Positions 43,457-52,749 of a stretch of DNA of 64,000 bases are shown here, in pieces. The notes under the pieces are model-generated. The model did no database searches. It was not told where the DNA came from and worked only from the letters and a program-made list of their open reading frames with translations. Origin of the DNA: Frigidibacter sp. GTDB taxonomy: Bacteria > Pseudomonadota > Alphaproteobacteria > Rhodobacterales > Rhodobacteraceae. The translations under genes were made by a program, and so were the position numbers. The number at the start of each line of letters is the position of its first letter. Position 1 is the stretch's first letter. The stretch covers positions 310,001 through 374,000 of the forward strand of contig NZ_JAUYTT010000010.1 in NCBI RefSeq assembly GCF_030695035.1, read 5' to 3'.

Positions 43457-45349
43457 TCAGACTGCGAAGCACGAACATCCAAGCGCGCCCCAGAAGGCGC
43501 GCTTGTCGCGGACGGGGATCGGGTTCGCCCAGGCAATGCCATGCGCATGGCCGTGAAGGCCGCAGCCGCTGGCGCAGCCGTCATGGCAGGCCCGCATCGC
43601 CATCTGGGCCGGGGCGCCGGGCGCAGCGCGTTCCGCCGGGCTGGCGAGCACGGCATTGACCGACCAGCCGGGGCTGGCGGGGGGCAGGGGCGGGTTCAGG
43701 CCGGCGAACTCGGCATCCGCAAAGACGATGCGCCCCCCGACAATGGTCAGGGCCGAGGTGATCCCACGCAGGCTGTCATCCGGCACCGCCATCATGTCGT
43801 CGGACAGCACCGCCAGATCGGCATACATCCCGGGGCTGAGGCGGCCCTTGACCTCCTGCTCGCCCGAAAACCATGCCGAGCCGGTGGTCCAGATCGCCAG
43901 AGCCTCTTCGCGGGTCAGCAGGTTGTCCTCGCCGTAAAGCGGCAGGCCGCCCACCGTCCGGCCCGTCGTCAGCCAGTGCAGCGCCACCCAAGGGTCATAG
44001 CTGGCCACCCGCGTGGCATCGGTGCCACCCCCGACCGGCAGCCCGCTTTGCAGCATCGCGCGGATCGGCGGCGTCGCCTTTGCGGCCTCTGCCCCGTAGC
44101 GATCGACGAAGTATTCGCCCTGAAAGGCCATGCGGTGCTGGGTGGCGATGCCGCCGCCAAGCGCCCTGATGCGGTCGATGTTGCGCGGGCTGATCGTTTC
44201 GGCGTGGTCGATGATGAAACGGGTCTTGAAGGGCACCCGGCCCGTCACCCGCTCGAACACCGTCAGGAAGCGGTCGATGGTCTCGTCATAGGTCGCGTGG
44301 ATCCGGAAGGGCCATTCGTTCGTCGCCAGCAGCTCGAGGATGCGCTCCAGCTCGTCCTCCATCACCGGCACAGGGTCGGGCCGCGGTTCGAGGAAGTTCT
44401 CGAAATCCGCCGCGGACCAGGCCAGGTTCTCGCCCGCGCCGTTCATCCGCAGCCAGTCGTCGCCCGCACCGGGATGGGTCATGCCGATCCAGCGTTCATA
44501 ATCGGACAACTCGCGCCCTGGCGTCTGCGCGAACAGGTTGTAGGCGATGCGCAGGGTCATCTGGCCGTCGCGGTGCAGGCGCTGGACCACGTCGTAATCG
44601 TCGGGATAGGCCTGCCCGCCGCCGCCCGCGTCGATGACCGAGGTGATGCCCAGCCGGTTCAACTCGCGCATGAAATGGCGGGTGGAGTTCAGTTGATCCT
44701 CGACCGGCAGCTTGGGGCCCCGCGCCAGCGTGGAATAAAGGATCAGCGCCGATGGCTTGGCCAGCAGCATTCCGGTGGGGTTGCCCCTGGCATCCCGCTC
44801 GATCACGCCGCCCGGCGGGTTCGGCGTGTCGGCGTTGATCCCCAGCACCAGCAGCGCCGCGCGGTTCAGCAGCGCCCGGGCGTATAGGTGGAGGATGAAA
44901 ACCGGCGTGTCCGGCGCTGCCGCGTTGATCTCGTCCAGCGTCGGCATCCGGCGTTCGGCAAACTGGAACTCGGACCAGCCGCCGACCACCCGCACCCATT
45001 GCGGCGCAGGCGTGTTCGCCGCCTGCCGGCGCAGCATCGCCAGCGCATCGGACAGCGAGGGCACGTTTTCCCATCGCAACTCGATGTTATAGCTCAGCCC
45101 GCCTCGGATCAGATGGGTGTGGCTGTCGTTGAGCCCCGGAATGACCCGTCTTCCGTTCAGCGCGACCACCTTTGTCGCATCGCCGGTCCAGCGCATGACA
45201 TGGGCGTCATCCCCCACAGCCACGATCAGGCCATCACGGATTGCCAGCCCCGTGGCATCCGGCGTCTCGCGGTCCAGAGAGGTGACGCGGCCGCCGATCA
45301 GGACAAGATCGGCCAGCCTATCCGTTGCGCGAGGGTCCGCGCCGGTCAC
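43457..45349 (-). CDS. YtcJ-like amidohydrolase
   Basis: This 630-residue metal-dependent hydrolase has VIPGLNDSHTHLIRGG (HxH metal site), FRIHATYDETIDRFL, IIDHAETISPRNIDRI, LPVGGGTDATRVASYDPW, and a Cys/His-rich C-terminal tail (ACHDGCASGCGLHGHAHG). It matches YtcJ/N-substituted formamide deformylase-like proteins. It starts with GTG overlapping the previous stop by four bases. Substrate unknown; context suggests breakdown of an aromatic amide or related xenobiotic. Confidence 0.9.
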   Translation of the reverse strand: MTGADPRATDRLADLVLIGGRVTSLDRETPDATGLAIRDGLIVAVGDDAHVMRWTGDATKVVALNGRRVIPGLNDSHTHLIRGGLSYNIELRWENVPSLSDALAMLRRQAANTPAPQWVRVVGGWSEFQFAERRMPTLDEINAAAPDTPVFILHLYARALLNRAALLVLGINADTPNPPGGVIERDARGNPTGMLLAKPSALILYSTLARGPKLPVEDQLNSTRHFMRELNRLGITSVIDAGGGGQAYPDDYDVVQRLHRDGQMTLRIAYNLFAQTPGRELSDYERWIGMTHPGAGDDWLRMNGAGENLAWSAADFENFLEPRPDPVPVMEDELERILELLATNEWPFRIHATYDETIDRFLTVFERVTGRVPFKTRFIIDHAETISPRNIDRIRALGGGIATQHRMAFQGEYFVDRYGAEAAKATPPIRAMLQSGLPVGGGTDATRVASYDPWVALHWLTTGRTVGGLPLYGEDNLLTREEALAIWTTGSAWFSGEQEVKGRLSPGMYADLAVLSDDMMAVPDDSLRGITSALTIVGGRIVFADAEFAGLNPPLPPASPGWSVNAVLASPAERAAPGAPAQMAMRACHDGCASGCGLHGHAHGIAWANPIPVRDKRAFWGALGCSCFAV

Positions 45350-46035
45350 TTGTCACCTTTCGAGGTGGCGCGCGGGCCGGTGTGGCGGCTGCGATGCGGG
45401 GCCTTGTGGACCATGGTATAGGCGTAATCGACGCCCATCCCGTAGGCGCCAGAATGCTCCTGCACCAAGGCCATGACCGCATCATAGGTGCCCCGGCGCG
45501 CCCAGTCGCGCTGCCATTCCAGCAGCACCTGCTGCCATGTGACCGGCACGACACCGACCTGCATCATCCGCTGCATCGCGCGGTCATGCGCCTCGAGGCT
45601 GGTGCCGCCCGAGGCATCGCTGACCATGTAGATCTCGAAATCCGTATCGGCCAGACAGGACAGCGCGAAGGTCGTGTTGCAGACCTCGGTCCACAGCCCC
45701 GCGACGACGATCTTGGTTGCCCCCTTGGCGGCATTGGCGCGCAGGGCGTCGCGCACATTCGCATCGTCCCACGAATTCACCGAGGTCCGTTCCAGCAGGG
45801 GCGCATCGGGGAAGACGTCCAGCAGTTCGGGATAGGTGTTGCCGGAAAAGCTGTCGGTCTCGACGGTGGTGATCGTCGTGGGGATACCGAAGATCGCCGC
45901 GGCCTTGGCCAGACCCACGGTATTGTTCTTCAGGGTCTGGCGGTCGATCGACTGCACGCCAAACGCCATTTGCGGTTGATGGTCGATGAAGATCAGCTGG
46001 CTGTTCTGCGGGGTCAGGACGTCGAGCTTGGACAT
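45346..46035 (-). CDS. Isochorismatase-like cysteine hydrolase
   Basis: This 229-residue protein has LIFIDHQPQMAFGV (D18), a Lys in the middle and VAGLWTEVCNTTFAL (C119), the Asp-Lys-Cys triad of cysteine hydrolases such as YcaC. It probably cleaves an amide, imide or nicotinamide-like substrate. The start overlaps the esterase stop (TGATG), and its end overlaps the amidohydrolase start. Confidence 0.92.
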   Translation of the reverse strand: MSKLDVLTPQNSQLIFIDHQPQMAFGVQSIDRQTLKNNTVGLAKAAAIFGIPTTITTVETDSFSGNTYPELLDVFPDAPLLERTSVNSWDDANVRDALRANAAKGATKIVVAGLWTEVCNTTFALSCLADTDFEIYMVSDASGGTSLEAHDRAMQRMMQVGVVPVTWQQVLLEWQRDWARRGTYDAVMALVQEHSGAYGMGVDYAYTMVHKAPHRSRHTGPRATSKGDK

Positions 46036-46664
46036 CAGGGCTCTCCTCGGGAATGAAGGGGCGCGGTCAACAGCGCGCGCAGGGCGATCAGTTCGGGCTG
46101 GCGCAGGTCATGGCCGCCCTCGTGGATGCTGGTGGTGACGGAGGCGCCTTGCGCGCCGAACCAGTCGATCAGGCGTTCGGTCAACGGCCAGGGGCAGATC
46201 GGATCGCGCCGTCCTGCGGTGATCAGCACGGGCGTTCCTGCCAGCCCCGGGGCTGGCTGCGGCTGCCAGGGGATCAGCGGATGCAGCAGGCCGATCCGGT
46301 CGAACAGGTCGGGATGGGCCATTGCCACCGCGGCCAGGATGTTCGCGCCGTTGGAATAGCCAAAGCCGAAGACCGGCGTGCCGGGATTGGCGGCTCGGTG
46401 GGCGCCCACGAAGGCCGCCATCTTCTGCGTCCGCTCGCCAAGGTCGTCCATGTCATAGACGCCTTCGCCCCTGCGCCGGAAGAACCGCGCCGCGCCGTGT
46501 TCCAGAACATCGCCCCGGGGCGAGACGATGCCCGCCCCAGGCACAAGCTGACCGGCCAGGTCGAAAAACTGATGCTCATCCCCGCCCGTGCCGTGAAAGG
46601 CAAGGATCAGGGGTGCCCCCGGGCCGGGGGCACGCGTTCGCGCGGTGTAGGAGGAGGTCGACAT
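46035..46664 (-). CDS. Phospholipase/carboxylesterase-type alpha/beta hydrolase
   Basis: This 209-residue protein runs from the ATG at 46664 (MSTSSYTARTRAPGPGAP). It has ILAFHGTGGDEHQF, the nucleophile elbow FGYSNGANIL, PVLITAGRRDPICP (Asp) and EGGHDL (His): a complete Ser-Asp-His triad. It resembles MhqD-like esterases that sit beside ring-cleaving dioxygenases. A GAGGGGG site precedes the ATG, 11 bases after the dioxygenase stop. Confidence 0.9.
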   Translation of the reverse strand: MSTSSYTARTRAPGPGAPLILAFHGTGGDEHQFFDLAGQLVPGAGIVSPRGDVLEHGAARFFRRRGEGVYDMDDLGERTQKMAAFVGAHRAANPGTPVFGFGYSNGANILAAVAMAHPDLFDRIGLLHPLIPWQPQPAPGLAGTPVLITAGRRDPICPWPLTERLIDWFGAQGASVTTSIHEGGHDLRQPELIALRALLTAPLHSRGEP

Positions 46665-46675
46665 GGCAGACCCCC

Positions 46676-47608
46676 TCAATCCGTGATCACTGGCAGGTTG
46701 GCTTGGATCCGGTCGCGCAGCGGTTGATAGCGGGTGGGCAGCTGCAGGGACTGGCCCAGATGCCGGCTGTCCTCATCCCGATCAAAGCCGGGCTCGTTGG
46801 TGGCCACCTCGAACAGGACGCCGCCGGGCGTACGGAAATAGATCGCCCAGAAGTAATCCCGGTCGATCACCGGCGTGACCTGATAGCCGGTGTCCAGCAG
46901 CGCCTTGCGCACCTCGGCCTGTGCGGCGCGATCCTCGACCGCAAAGGCGATATGGTGGACGGACCCCGCCCCCTGCCGGGCCGCCCGGCCACCCGGCAGC
47001 GCCTCGAGGTCGATCACATCCGCCGCATTGCCGCCCTCGATCCGGTACCGGGTGACGTTGCCCGCCGTCTCATCCTTGCGATAGCCCATGAACTGCAGCA
47101 GCTCGCCCGTGGCAGCCGCGTCGCGCAGGCGCATCCGGGCGCCGTGGAACCCCAGCACGCCGGCATGTTCCGGCACATCGCTGCCCGTCCAGGGGGTCCG
47201 TCCGCGCGGGTCGGCCTCGACCAGCGCATAGCTGTCACCATCCGGGCCCTCGAAGCCAAGCCGCGTCTCGCCCAGAAAGCTGTCGTCGCGCAGCCCGGTA
47301 ACACCGTGGGTCGAAAGCCGGTCCTTCCAGAAGGGCAGCGACCCCTTGGGCACGGCAAATTCGGTCATGCCTACCTCGCCGATGCCCCGAGCGCCGCGCG
47401 GCATTTGCGCAAAGGGAAAGGACGTCATCACAGAGCCGGGCGTCCCGATCTCGTCGCCGTAGTAAAGGTGATAGACCTCGGGCGCGTCAAAGTTCACCGT
47501 CTTCTTGACCCTGCGCAGGCCCAGAGTGCGGGTGAAGAAGCTGTTATTGTCATTGGCATCCGCCGCCATCGAGGTGACGTGGTGCAATCCCTTGATCTGG
47601 TCGATCAT
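46676..47608 (-). CDS. VOC-superfamily ring-cleaving dioxygenase (MhqO/LinE-like)
   Basis: This 310-residue protein has two vicinal-oxygen-chelate modules. His in KGLHHVTSMAADANDN, His in VHHIAFAVED and Glu in GGVLFEVATNEPGF form the metal site. The family opens hydroquinone or catechol rings. It is the first gene of the operon facing the LysR regulator. Together with the MhqD-like esterase it matches the Bacillus mhqNOD-type quinone response. Confidence 0.92.
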   Translation of the reverse strand: MIDQIKGLHHVTSMAADANDNNSFFTRTLGLRRVKKTVNFDAPEVYHLYYGDEIGTPGSVMTSFPFAQMPRGARGIGEVGMTEFAVPKGSLPFWKDRLSTHGVTGLRDDSFLGETRLGFEGPDGDSYALVEADPRGRTPWTGSDVPEHAGVLGFHGARMRLRDAAATGELLQFMGYRKDETAGNVTRYRIEGGNAADVIDLEALPGGRAARQGAGSVHHIAFAVEDRAAQAEVRKALLDTGYQVTPVIDRDYFWAIYFRTPGGVLFEVATNEPGFDRDEDSRHLGQSLQLPTRYQPLRDRIQANLPVITD

Positions 47609-47736
47609 CTGAAACTCCTCGGGCCGGTCCGTGCGGCCCCGTTGACTGATATTGACCCCAAGATAATCGGTCCCATCATTGTCCGAAACAGAAACGTATC
47701 TTCATTTACTGTTGCCGATAGTGTAATGATCGGCGG

Positions 47737-48657
47737 ATGCAGGACATCAATTCCTTTCGCGTCTTTCTGGAGGTCGAGGCCCAACGCAGCTTTGCCGGTG
47801 CTGCGCGCGTCCTGCGGATGACCCCCGCCTCGGTCACCCGGATCGTCGCCCGGCTGGAGACGGATCTGGGTCAGCAGCTGCTTGTCCGCACCACCCGGCA
47901 GGTGTCGCTGACCAATGCCGGGGCGGTCGTCGCGGCCCGCCTTCGTCCTATCGTCGAAGAGTTCGATCGGGCCACCCATGACATCACGCGCGCCGCCCGC
48001 CCCGATCGCGGCAGGCTTGCCATCAATGCGCCTATGTCGTTCGGCCTGCGTGTGATGCCCCGGATGATCCACAGCTTCCGGCTGGCCTATCCCCATATCC
48101 AGATCGACCTGCAGATGACCGACGCGCTGGTCGATATCGTGGATGCCAGCTGTGATCTGGCGATCCGCATCGCCCGCCCGCCCGCCGTCAAATCCGCGAT
48201 CTGGCGCAAGATCTGCGAGGTGCCGCGCCAGCTGGTCGCGGCCCCCGCGCTGTTCGACCGTGTCGCCCGCCCCGGAACGCCGGATGATCTGGACCCGGAT
48301 CACTGCCTGTCCTACAGCACTGGCGGCTCTGCCGAGGTCTGGCGCTTGGCCAAGGGCGCACGCACGCGCAGTCTTCCCGCCGGAACCAGCGTCTGCACCA
48401 ATAATGGAGAGGTTCTCTACAGCCTCGCGGCAGCGGGCGACGGCATCGTCAACCTGCCGGTCTTTCTGGTGAAGGACGGTCTTGCCAAAGGCGAGGTGGT
48501 GCCCGTCCTGACGGACTGGCAGATCACCCCATTGTATCTCATGCTCTATTATCCGCCCTATGAGAGGCTGCCGCCGCTGGTCTCGACCTTCACGGATTTC
48601 TTCGAGGCCTGGGTCCACGACCTCGACGGCTTCGATTTTCCGACCACCCCCGGCTGA
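47737..48657 (+). CDS. LysR-family regulator of the dioxygenase operon
   Basis: This 306-residue protein has a winged helix (INSFRVFLEVEAQRSFAGAARVLRM, TPASVTRIVARLETDLGQQLLVR) and a substrate-binding-like effector domain. It is divergent from the VOC dioxygenase gene with 128 bases between. LysR regulators usually control the divergent operon and themselves from sites in this gap. The ligand is unknown, but a quinone or phenolic compound would fit. Confidence 0.93.
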   Translation: MQDINSFRVFLEVEAQRSFAGAARVLRMTPASVTRIVARLETDLGQQLLVRTTRQVSLTNAGAVVAARLRPIVEEFDRATHDITRAARPDRGRLAINAPMSFGLRVMPRMIHSFRLAYPHIQIDLQMTDALVDIVDASCDLAIRIARPPAVKSAIWRKICEVPRQLVAAPALFDRVARPGTPDDLDPDHCLSYSTGGSAEVWRLAKGARTRSLPAGTSVCTNNGEVLYSLAAAGDGIVNLPVFLVKDGLAKGEVVPVLTDWQITPLYLMLYYPPYERLPPLVSTFTDFFEAWVHDLDGFDFPTTPG

Positions 48658-48710
48658 GGGACGGCCGGCGAGCGGGCGGCGAAGGGTGGGCAGGGGCTGG
48701 CCGCGGGTCA

Positions 48711-49115
48711 TCAGGCCGTCTGCCCCGACAGGGCGGTGTGGATCTGCGCGACCACGGCCGCGCCTTCGCCGACCGCGGCGGCGACCCGCTTGGTCGGTCC
48801 GGCACGGACATCCCCCGATTGCAAAGACCCCTGTCATGCTGGTCTCCTAGCGGCAGGGAATCCCCTCCGGTGACGATACTGGCCTGCGCCGTGGCTTGTG
48901 ATCGTGGCCTCGCCGTTCAGGCCATCGCGGCGCACCATCTCGATCGTGCCGTCCAGCACCAGCCCCATCGGCGCGTCGCGGAGGCTGATGTCATGGATCG
49001 TCTCACCCGGGGCGAAGCGCACCGGCGGCCCGCTGGCAAAGCGACGCGCGGCATCCATCTGGGCCGGGGTCAGGGTCGGAAACTTCTGGTGGTTCCGGCT
49101 GTCGTCGATGGCCAT
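48711..49115 (-). pseudogene. Cyclic-nucleotide-binding FAD oxidoreductase remnant
   Basis: The N-terminal cNMP-binding-like domain starts at 49115 (MAIDDSRNHQKFPTLTPAQM, FAPGETIHDISLRDAPMG). It breaks near 48870 and is followed directly by a thioredoxin-reductase-like C-terminus (TGVFAIGD, one-base frameshift, then PTKRVAAAVGEGAAVVAQIH) ending at 48711. About two thirds of the gene, including the FAD and NADPH domains, is missing. The intact family joins a cNMP-type sensor to a thioredoxin reductase-like enzyme. Confidence 0.8.
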
Positions 49116-49413
49116 CCTGCGCTCCTTGCCAGTCGAGGCGGGACACGTGATCAGGCGCCCGATGCCCCAACATGTTGGGGGCAGGGGCCTGCGGCAATCA
49201 TACGCAGGTTTAGGGTCGGCGGTCTGACAGCCGGCCACGGGTCAAGCGCGGTCCGGGAACACGTCCGCCAGCAGGGTCGCTGGCCTTTTGCGCCAGGCTC
49301 TGGCCGGCCCACGAACCGCGCCCCCGACATGCCGAGGCGACGGGGCCACAGCCGCACCAGCCTCGGGCACCCTTGCCGTTTTGCAGACTTCCCTCATCCC
49401 CCATTTCCATGCC

Positions 49414-49776
49414 ATGCCATGCCCCATGTGGACCCGGCTCGCCTTCCCCATTCTTGCCCTTGCTGTCGCGGTGATCGTCGCCGTGACCAGCATCGCCTCG
49501 GCCGGGATGATGGCGCCGGACCGGGAAGATGCCGCGATCACCGCCTTTGAACTGGCGCATGGCGCCAGCCTTGGCGATCTGTGCGGCGGGGATCTGCCGC
49601 AGGATCACGGTTGCCCGTTCTGCCATGCGCTGCCCGAGGCGCCGACCGTCGGCCATGATGGCATCGCGTTTCTGCTGGCCCCGCAGGATGGCTGGCGGCG
49701 GATGCGCGATCTGCACCGCGCCGCGCAGACGCGCAACCTGCACCATTCCCCAAGGGGGCCTCCGGTCTTCGGCTGA
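49414..49776 (+). CDS. DUF2946-like small membrane/periplasmic protein
   Basis: This 120-residue protein runs from the ATG at 49414 (49426 also possible). It has a hydrophobic helix (LAFPILALAVAVIVAVTSIASAG) and a Cys/His motif GDLPQDHGCPFCHALPEAP. It resembles short DUF2946-type proteins found beside PepSY/iron or copper uptake genes. The PepSY gene follows 101 bases downstream. Metal handling is inferred. Confidence 0.65.
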   Translation: MPCPMWTRLAFPILALAVAVIVAVTSIASAGMMAPDREDAAITAFELAHGASLGDLCGGDLPQDHGCPFCHALPEAPTVGHDGIAFLLAPQDGWRRMRDLHRAAQTRNLHHSPRGPPVFG

Positions 49777-49877
49777 CGGCATCTTGCCGCGCCCGACCGA
49801 AGCATCGCCGGCGGCATACCCGCCCGGCTCCCCTTGTCGCCCGGCCGCAAGATGCGGCGGGCCTGTGGAATGGACCC

Positions 49878-51230
49878 ATGACTCAAGCATCCCCCCGCGC
49901 GGCGAGTGCCGCGCTCTACAGTGCCATCTGGCGCTGGCACTTCATTGCCGGCCTCGTGATCCTGCCTTTCATTCTGATCCTCGCCGTCACCGGTGGGATC
50001 TACCTGTTCAAGGATGAGATCAACGACGCCGCCTACAACCGCCTGCGCTTTGTGCAGCCTGCGGCGACTGCCCCGCTTCTGGCCTCGCAGATCACCGCCG
50101 CCGCGCTGGAGGCGAACCCCGGCACGCTCAAGGCCTATACCCCCGCCGCGGCTGCGGATCGCAGCACCGAGGTGGATATTCTGGGCGCGGACGGGTTGAA
50201 GAACACTGTCTATGTCGATCCCTATACCGGCGCCGTGCAGGGCAGCCTTTGGGATGGCGGCGCGGCGGGCAGCCCTGCGATGTATGTGGTGCGCAAGCTG
50301 CATTCGCTGGAATATATCGGCTGGGTTGGCAACCGGCTGATCGAGATGGCGGCGGGCTGGATGGTGCTGCTGGTCGCCACCGGCGTTTACCTGTGGTGGC
50401 CGCGGGGAAAGAAAGTCGGCACCGTCAGCATCAAGGCAACCCGCGGGCGACCGTGGTGGCGCGATCTGCATGCGGTCACCGGGATCTATACCGCGTCCTT
50501 CATCGTATTTCTGGCGATGACCGGGCTGCCCTGGTCGAGCGTCTGGGGCGGCAAGTTCTATGACTACGCCTATGCGCTCGGCCTCGGGATGCCGGATGGC
50601 TACTGGTCGGGTAAGCCCGTCTCCACCGTGCCGGTTTCTGCCGTCATCGACCGCGCGCCCTGGATCATGGAGCAGCAGCCGGTGCCGGTGTCGACCGCGG
50701 CGGCGGGTGTGCCGCAGGCGCTCGATAACGTTGTGGCACGCGTGGAGGCGCTCGGCATCGTTCCGGGCTACGCGGTGGTGATGCCGAATGGGCCGGAGGG
50801 CGTGTTCACCGCTTCGGTCTATCCGGACGACATCACCCATGAGCGGGTGATCCATCTCGACCAGTATAGCGGCGACGTCCTGTATGACGCGGGCCTTGCC
50901 GATCTGGGCACCTTCGGGCGGTGGGCGGAATGGGGGATCAGCGTGCATATGGGGCAGGAGTTCGGGCTGGTGAACCAGATCGTCCTGCTGCTGGCCTGCG
51001 CGGCGATGGTCATGCTCTGTGTCTCTGCCGCGGCAATGTGGTGGAAGCGCCGCCCCTCCGGCGCGCTCGGGGTGCCGCAAGTGCCGGCCGATTGGCGGAT
51101 TCCGCGGACGTTGCTGCTGATGGCGGTGGCGGCGGGGGTCTTCTTCCCGCTGGTCGGGCTGTCGATGCTGCTGCTGGCGGCGGTGGAGCTGGCAGTGTTT
51201 CTTGCGGGCCGGCGGCTGCGCACGGCCTGA
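49878..51230 (+). CDS. PepSY-associated TM-domain protein
   Basis: This 450-residue protein has four or five membrane helices (IWRWHFIAGLVILPFILILAVTGG; RDLHAVTGIYTASFIVFLAMTGL) and two PepSY segments (VYVDPYTGAVQGS; VIHLDQYSGDVLYD). HRKLH-type histidines at RKLHSLEYIG and HMGQEFG are typical of PiuB/FegC-like membrane reductases tied to siderophore or iron uptake. No TonB receptor is seen nearby; downstream genes are decayed. Confidence 0.92.
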   Translation: MTQASPRAASAALYSAIWRWHFIAGLVILPFILILAVTGGIYLFKDEINDAAYNRLRFVQPAATAPLLASQITAAALEANPGTLKAYTPAAAADRSTEVDILGADGLKNTVYVDPYTGAVQGSLWDGGAAGSPAMYVVRKLHSLEYIGWVGNRLIEMAAGWMVLLVATGVYLWWPRGKKVGTVSIKATRGRPWWRDLHAVTGIYTASFIVFLAMTGLPWSSVWGGKFYDYAYALGLGMPDGYWSGKPVSTVPVSAVIDRAPWIMEQQPVPVSTAAAGVPQALDNVVARVEALGIVPGYAVVMPNGPEGVFTASVYPDDITHERVIHLDQYSGDVLYDAGLADLGTFGRWAEWGISVHMGQEFGLVNQIVLLLACAAMVMLCVSAAAMWWKRRPSGALGVPQVPADWRIPRTLLLMAVAAGVFFPLVGLSMLLLAAVELAVFLAGRRLRTA

Positions 51231-51329
51231 AAACGGAGCGCCCGGCACGGACCGGGCGCTTCCCCTTCTGTCTCAACGCGCCCCGGCGGCCCAGGCCCGC
51301 CAGCCGCGGGCGAGGGACGTAGCACAGCA

Positions 51330-51508
51330 GCGTCACCGCCGCGAGGGCGCCGTCGATGACCACAACCGCAAGCCGATTGTCCGAGGGCATCGGGCCGAAC
51401 TCGAAGGCGGCGTTGGCGAAGGCCCCGATCGTCGCCAACGCCAGCACGAACACGAGCAAGCGCCGGGATCCGGTCGCTGCGTGCGGTGTGAAAGTTGGCG
51501 GTCGGCAT
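51330..51508 (-). pseudogene. Frameshifted small membrane protein
   Basis: From an ATG at 51508 (MPTANFHTARSDR) a frame shifts by one base near 51462 into LLVFVLALATIGAFANAAFEFG then IDGALAAVTLLCYVPRPR, two likely membrane helices. The end cannot be fixed because the frame runs into the antisense of the PepSY gene. It may be a degenerate gene or an error; low certainty. Confidence 0.35.
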
Positions 51509-51541
51509 GGTCTTCTATCTTCCCAAAGTCGGGATCAAGGC

Positions 51542-52334
51542 TCAGATCTCCAGATCGTCGATCCAGCTGCCATGCACGCCTGCGGGCACCAGACCGGCAG
51601 TTCGACGGCGGCGATGGGGCCGGCCTCGATACGGGTGGCGTTGAGGATCCACAGCTCGGCGCTGCGCAGGTCGCTGACATAGGTCAGCAGCGAGCCATGA
51701 TCCTCTGCCGTGCCGGAGCAGCAGGCACGAAGCAGGGCTCGCCCGCCATCACGCCCTGCGGCAGGGCCATCAGCTGGCGCGCGCCGCTGCGGATGTCGTA
51801 TTTCACGAGCCCTCAGCCGCGCTGGCCTGCGCCGGGGAAGCTGCAGGCATAGACAAACCGGCTCTCGCGCCCGGTATGGGCAAGGCTGATGGAGGGGAAC
51901 TCCACCGTCAGGTCATCGAGCAGCACCACCTTCGCGGTGCCCGCATTCGGGTCGATGCGCCATTGGCCGCATACACAACTACCGGCGGGCGGCGCGCCAT
52001 GGGCCGAGACGCCGTTGTTGAAATCCAGCGCCTTGCCCCAGGCTGGGCGGTCGAAATAGGGCCGCTCAAGGATGATCTGCCCCGCGGCATCCTCCCAGGC
52101 ATTGGCGAATGCAGCGCGTAATAGGGCGGAACGTCGATCCAGCGCACACCGCCCTTCGTGCGGTCGCGGGGCATCACGCCGATGCGGGCGGGGTAGCTGT
52201 CCTGCCAGTCATAGGGGAACGGCTGGTCCAGCCCGAGGTCGAGCAGGGCCGAGGCGTCGAACCATCGAGGTGGCGACGGTGCTGGCGGCAAGGCCGCTGG
52301 CCATGCGCAGGATATCGCTTCCGCTGGGGGTCAT
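51542..52334 (-). pseudogene. Carotenoid oxygenase remnant
   Basis: Several frames join into a carotenoid/retinal oxygenase: PARIGVMPRDRTKGGVRWIDVPPYYALH in one frame, then ILERPYFDRPAWGKALDFNN, then YVSDLRSAELWILNATRIE near the end. At least three frameshifts and a missing N-terminal half mean it is dead. Intact members cleave carotenoids with Fe(II) held by four histidines. Confidence 0.75.
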
Positions 52335-52335
52335 G

Positions 52336-52746
52336 TCAGGTATCCAAGGCAAGAGGTTGGGCACGACGACGCTCGACCTTGGCCAGCAGGGTCAGGCTGG
52401 CGGTCAGCAGCAGGGCGCCGTTCAGGGGGTGAAGCGCGAGCAGTGGCCCGGCCCCGGCCGCCAGCGCGATCTGGGCAAGGTAGAGGAGGGCGGTCAGGCC
52501 CGCCCACCAGCCGAAGCCACGCAGGCGGGGGAGGAAGAGCGCCCCGCCAAGAAGCGCGAAGACGGGCAGCGACAGCGCCCCGCCAACCGCGCCGTGCAGC
52601 CCCCACATCCCGCCATCGCGGAAGAGGGCGATGCCCGCGCTGAGGAACTGGGCAAGGAGCCCGAGGGGCAGGAGCCGGGCGGAGAGGGTGAACCAGACGG
52701 GGGTGCCGCGGCCAAGATCGGTGAAGGTGTCATGCATCTTCTCCAT
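52336..52746 (-). CDS. DUF6220-like small membrane protein
   Basis: This 136-residue protein has four hydrophobic helices (WFTLSARLLPLGLLAQFLSAG; GAVGGALSLPVFALLGGALFL; WWAGLTALLYLAQIALA; LHPLNGALLLTASLTLLA). It starts three bases after the stop of the flavodoxin-fold oxidoreductase gene, and so is likely expressed with it. Function unknown. Confidence 0.75.
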   Translation of the reverse strand: MEKMHDTFTDLGRGTPVWFTLSARLLPLGLLAQFLSAGIALFRDGGMWGLHGAVGGALSLPVFALLGGALFLPRLRGFGWWAGLTALLYLAQIALAAGAGPLLALHPLNGALLLTASLTLLAKVERRRAQPLALDT

Positions 52747-52749
52747 GGT

